DNA of 17,945 nucleotides, from assembly GCA_003648455.1 (NCBI GenBank), contig QMPG01000029.1, positions 1 through 17,945 on the forward strand. Direction: 5' to 3'. Within the stretch, counting starts at the first letter, position 1, and the number at the start of each line of letters is the position of its first letter. Under the pieces are notes generated by a model. It made no database searches. It worked only from the letters and a program-made list of their open reading frames with translations, and had not been told where the DNA came from. Below, piece by piece: positions 15,751 through 17,945 of the stretch. A program made the position numbers and the translations under genes. The stretch is from Bacteroidota bacterium (lineage in GTDB: Bacteria; Bacteroidota; Bacteroidia; Bacteroidales; B39-G9).

Positions 15751-16443
15751 CTATTGCAAAGAAACTTTCTTCCCATATGGTAGAAAATACTGAGTGCCAA
15801 AACCATCTTTTATTATATTCAGCACTTTCTCATCATTTTTCTCAAAAACAGACCCAAAAATTGCTTTAACATTTTTATAGTCTAACATCTCAGGGTGCAT
15901 TATTGATGATGGTCCCAATAAAAATATGTCACAATTGCTTGTGTTATTAACAATATCTAAAAATGTATTGTTAAATATTGATGTTGAAGTAAGTATAATT
16001 GCATCTGCCTTTTTCACATACTCCGACTGTTTCTCCATTGGGACAATTATCTCATCTCTATCGAATAAATCGAAAATTGATATCTTAATATTATTTTTTT
16101 TAAACTTTTTTAACAAAGGTTTAAAATAACCAATCATAACCAAATTATTGTATTTTGTGAAATCAATACCATCAAAAATATCAAGAATTTTATCATACTT
16201 ATTTAAATTATTAAACTCTGCATTATAATATGCATTTAACACTATTCGGTGTTCAAAACTATTAAAATCAGGCGACTCAAGATCTGTGAGGCGTATATTA
16301 ATCCTATTATTTAAATTAGCACAAAGCCCTATATTTCCGTTCTTTAAAACTACAGCAGTATATTTATCACCATAAACAACTTTTTTTACATTTCTAAGAT
16401 TTACTCCAAATTTGCCATATAATTTTTTTATAGGTTCTTCCAT
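15751..16443 (-). CDS. DUF364/DUF4213-family protein (putative heavy-metal chelation domain)
   Basis: A 230-residue cytoplasmic protein matching the DUF4213 plus DUF364 pair. The N-terminal segment (1-75) has the enolase-N-like pattern with YTAVVLKNGNIGL (28-40). The Rossmann-like C-terminal part has IGYFKPL (104-110), DRDE (128-131), ILTSTSIFNNT (150-160, where the family usually has TGTTL.N.T), LGPSS (176-180) and GFGTQ (214-218), then KKVSL at the end. Family members are proposed to bind metal or a metal-bound cofactor, but no enzyme activity is well established. The start codon is one base after the stop of the glycosyltransferase gene, so the two are translated from one transcript and any ribosome binding site lies inside the upstream gene. 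No metal transport or nitrogenase-like gene is nearby to support a metal role here. Confidence 0.75.
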   Translation of the reverse strand: MEEPIKKLYGKFGVNLRNVKKVVYGDKYTAVVLKNGNIGLCANLNNRINIRLTDLESPDFNSFEHRIVLNAYYNAEFNNLNKYDKILDIFDGIDFTKYNNLVMIGYFKPLLKKFKKNNIKISIFDLFDRDEIIVPMEKQSEYVKKADAIILTSTSIFNNTFLDIVNNTSNCDIFLLGPSSIMHPEMLDYKNVKAIFGSVFEKNDEKVLNIIKDGFGTQYFLPYGKKVSLQ

Positions 16444-16444
16444 T

Positions 16445-17440
16445 TCAATATTCTTTTTTTAATAAATTTAACATTTCGTTTATATCGATAGAATTTGCAC
16501 ATTCAAAGCTACGTATTTTGCAATTTTTTCTGCCATGCAAGCCACATGGACGACAAGATAGCTTTTTATGTGTTTGAATAACTGTAGATTTCTCAGATAA
16601 TGGTCCAAAACCAAAATCAGTAACTGTTGAGCAAAAAATGGCTGCTACAGGTGAGTTCATTGCAGAAGCAATATGCAAAGGCGCAGAATCGTTTACATAA
16701 GTCATTTTGGCATCATTAATTAAAGCTGCCGATTCTATCAAACTAATTTTTCCGGCAAGGTTAATAACATTAACACCTTTGCATTGACTTTGAATTTTTT
16801 CACAAGCAACAAAATCACTTTTTGCTCCAAGCAGATATACTGTTAAATTTGTTTGTATTTGATTAATAAATTCAATCCATCTTTTTGCTGGGAACTGTTT
16901 TGTAAACCATACTGAGGTTGGTGCTATGCAAATATATTCTGTATTTTTGTACTTACTCACATGATCGAAATCTAAAACTGAAGGGTGTAGTTTTGGGCGC
17001 ATAGATTGCTCATCTGTAATATGCTTAATCAATCTTGTATTTCTGTCAACCTCATGAAGCCCTTCTTTTATTGAGTGTTTAATTCGTTTTGTAAAAAATA
17101 TTGAAAACGGATTCTTAGCAAAACCAATTCTGTTTTTTGCTTTTGAGAATGACGTTATAAAACCAGTTGTTGCAAAACGCTGTAAATTAATAACATAATC
17201 ATATTTTTGTTTACGAACCAAAGCTAAAATATTAAACAAATGTTTATATTTTTTACTCTTCTTATTCCATATAATTAAATTGTTAATATAAGGATGATTG
17301 CTTAAAAGAGATTCATTACCCTTACGAAGCAAAAAATCAATCTTTGCATCGGGATAAAATTTATGCAATTTCTCTATTATTGATGTTGCAAGAATTACAT
17401 CTCCAATAAAAGCTGTTTGTATGATTAAAAATGATTTCAT
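16445..17440 (-). CDS. Glycosyltransferase family 9 (heptosyltransferase-like)
   Basis: A 331-residue cytoplasmic, membrane-associated GT-B enzyme that probably adds a heptose or other sugar from an ADP-activated donor to lipopolysaccharide core or another envelope glycan. The N-terminal FIGDVILATSIIEKL (11-25) contains Gly13-Asp14, the conserved acceptor-side motif of WaaC/WaaF/WaaQ proteins. The C-terminal half has APTSVWFTKQFPAKRW (173-188) and the donor-site signature NDSAPLHIASAMN (250-262). Near the C-terminus lies a cysteine cluster, SCRPCGLHGRKNCKIRSFEC (295-314, Cys296/299/307/314), seen in many GT9 proteins. Length is normal. It sits 56 nt downstream of the DUF4159 gene and 1 nt upstream of the DUF364 gene, on one strand. 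Which sugar and acceptor it uses cannot be told from the sequence, so no waa symbol is given. Confidence 0.88.
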   Translation of the reverse strand: MKSFLIIQTAFIGDVILATSIIEKLHKFYPDAKIDFLLRKGNESLLSNHPYINNLIIWNKKSKKYKHLFNILALVRKQKYDYVINLQRFATTGFITSFSKAKNRIGFAKNPFSIFFTKRIKHSIKEGLHEVDRNTRLIKHITDEQSMRPKLHPSVLDFDHVSKYKNTEYICIAPTSVWFTKQFPAKRWIEFINQIQTNLTVYLLGAKSDFVACEKIQSQCKGVNVINLAGKISLIESAALINDAKMTYVNDSAPLHIASAMNSPVAAIFCSTVTDFGFGPLSEKSTVIQTHKKLSCRPCGLHGRKNCKIRSFECANSIDINEMLNLLKKEY

Positions 17441-17496
17441 TTAAAAATTTTAATTGTCTGTGGTTTAAATTACAAACTTAAACCAGTGATATATTT

Positions 17497-17945
17497 TCAA
17501 TTATTAAATACATAACTAATAATATTTGCTCCCATCTTTAAGGCTTTAAGCCTTGTTTCTTCCGGATCGTTGTGAATAATCTGGTCTTCCCATCCATCGC
17601 CAAGGTCGCACTCATAAGTATAAAAACAAACTAATCGTCCTTTATAAAAAATGCCAAATCCTTGTGGCGGTTTACCATCATGTTTATGAATTTTGGGCAA
17701 ACCTTTTAAAAAATTATATTTCTGATGATAAATCGGGAAAGAAAAAGGCAACTCAACAAATTCTACTTCAGGAAAAACTTTCTTCATTTCTCGTCTCACA
17801 TATTTGTTTAAGCCATAGTTATCGTCAATATGTAAAAACCCACCGGAGATTAAATAAGTTCGCAAATTCTCCACATCGTGCTGCGAAAAAATAACATTAC
17901 CATGTCCGGTCATGTGCACAATGGGATAATTAAAAATATCGGGAC
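17497..17945 (-). CDS. DUF4159 protein, C-terminal part (5' end outside window)
   Basis: The frame is open from the stop at 17497 to the window edge, so the protein begins outside. A GTG at 17919 could be mistaken for a start, but the frame continues upstream with PDIFNYPIVHMTGHG, which fits the DUF4159 domain without a break. Other family features follow: LRTYLISGGFLHIDDNYG, KVFPEVEFVELPF, PIYHQKY, GLPKIHKHDGKPPQGFGIF, YTYECDLGDGWED and NDPEETRLKALKMGANI. DUF4159 resembles the glutamine-amidotransferase-like or ThuA-like fold of exported or membrane-linked proteins; no catalytic role is established. The family match is strong from memory. It is probably the first visible gene of an operon with the glycosyltransferase and the DUF364 protein, from which it is separated by 56 nt. 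Confidence 0.85.
   Translation of the reverse strand, partial: PDIFNYPIVHMTGHGNVIFSQHDVENLRTYLISGGFLHIDDNYGLNKYVRREMKKVFPEVEFVELPFSFPIYHQKYNFLKGLPKIHKHDGKPPQGFGIFYKGRLVCFYTYECDLGDGWEDQIIHNDPEETRLKALKMGANIISYVFNN

Noticed and set aside
17664..17894. Plus-strand open frame across the DUF4159 gene
   Set aside because: It is opposite a strongly conserved domain and its translation resembles nothing; treated as a shadow.

Overview
The window is AT-rich DNA from a member of the Bacteroidota, most likely an uncultured or little-studied Bacteroidales/Marinilabiliales-type organism. The phylum call rests on several things seen here. Secreted proteins end their signal peptides in the Ser-Gln pattern usual for the phylum. 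There is a tandem pair of TPR / PD40-propeller / carboxypeptidase-regulatory-like / OmpA proteins with the architecture of PorE. A cut-off secreted protein carries the 'AMLDV..KGMLVPRL' N-terminal module common in this phylum. Shine-Dalgarno sites are almost absent, and motifs resembling the Bacteroidota -7 element TAnnTTTG lie upstream of some genes. The genus cannot be named from the sequence. No tRNA, rRNA, CRISPR array, transposase gene or phage gene was seen.

Layout. 1-206 (minus) is the start of a secreted, probably adhesin-like protein cut by the window edge, followed by about 500 bp without a supported gene. 703-2921 (plus) holds a membrane-spanning SpoIIE-type phosphatase with a YfiR-like periplasmic sensor, then xseB only 23 nt later. 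Converging on xseB is a BadF/BadG-type (N-acetylglucosamine kinase-like) sugar kinase (2931-3776, minus). Divergent from that kinase is a patatin-like phospholipase fused to an outer-membrane barrel (3943-6273), then a long-chain acyl-CoA ligase (6485-8140) with a clear terminator. At 8315-8496 lies a non-coding, hairpin-rich, relatively GC-rich element (MITE/REP-like) just upstream of a small secreted protein of unknown function (8526-9068) and ridA (9093-9467, with terminator). Two large envelope proteins follow (9667-11715 and 11817-14519), then a GNAT acetyltransferase (14588-15115) and another small secreted unknown (15225-15740). The right end, on the minus strand, is a likely operon transcribed in the order DUF4159 protein (cut by the window edge), family-9 glycosyltransferase, DUF364-family protein.

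How the genes relate. Much of the window concerns the cell envelope: the phospholipase-barrel, the two peptidoglycan-binding PorE-like proteins, the glycosyltransferase and three small or partial secreted proteins. The sensor-phosphatase would link a periplasmic signal to a cytoplasmic Ser/Thr dephosphorylation switch. The rest (acyl-CoA ligase, RidA, sugar kinase, xseB) is housekeeping.

I do not see a convincing new defence, mobile or biosynthetic system. The most unusual items are the composite palindromic element at 8315-8496, the second PorE-like protein with a C-terminal SPOR-type extension, an acyl-CoA ligase whose canonical C-terminal catalytic lysine appears to be replaced, and the sensor-phosphatase with a very long periplasmic coiled coil.
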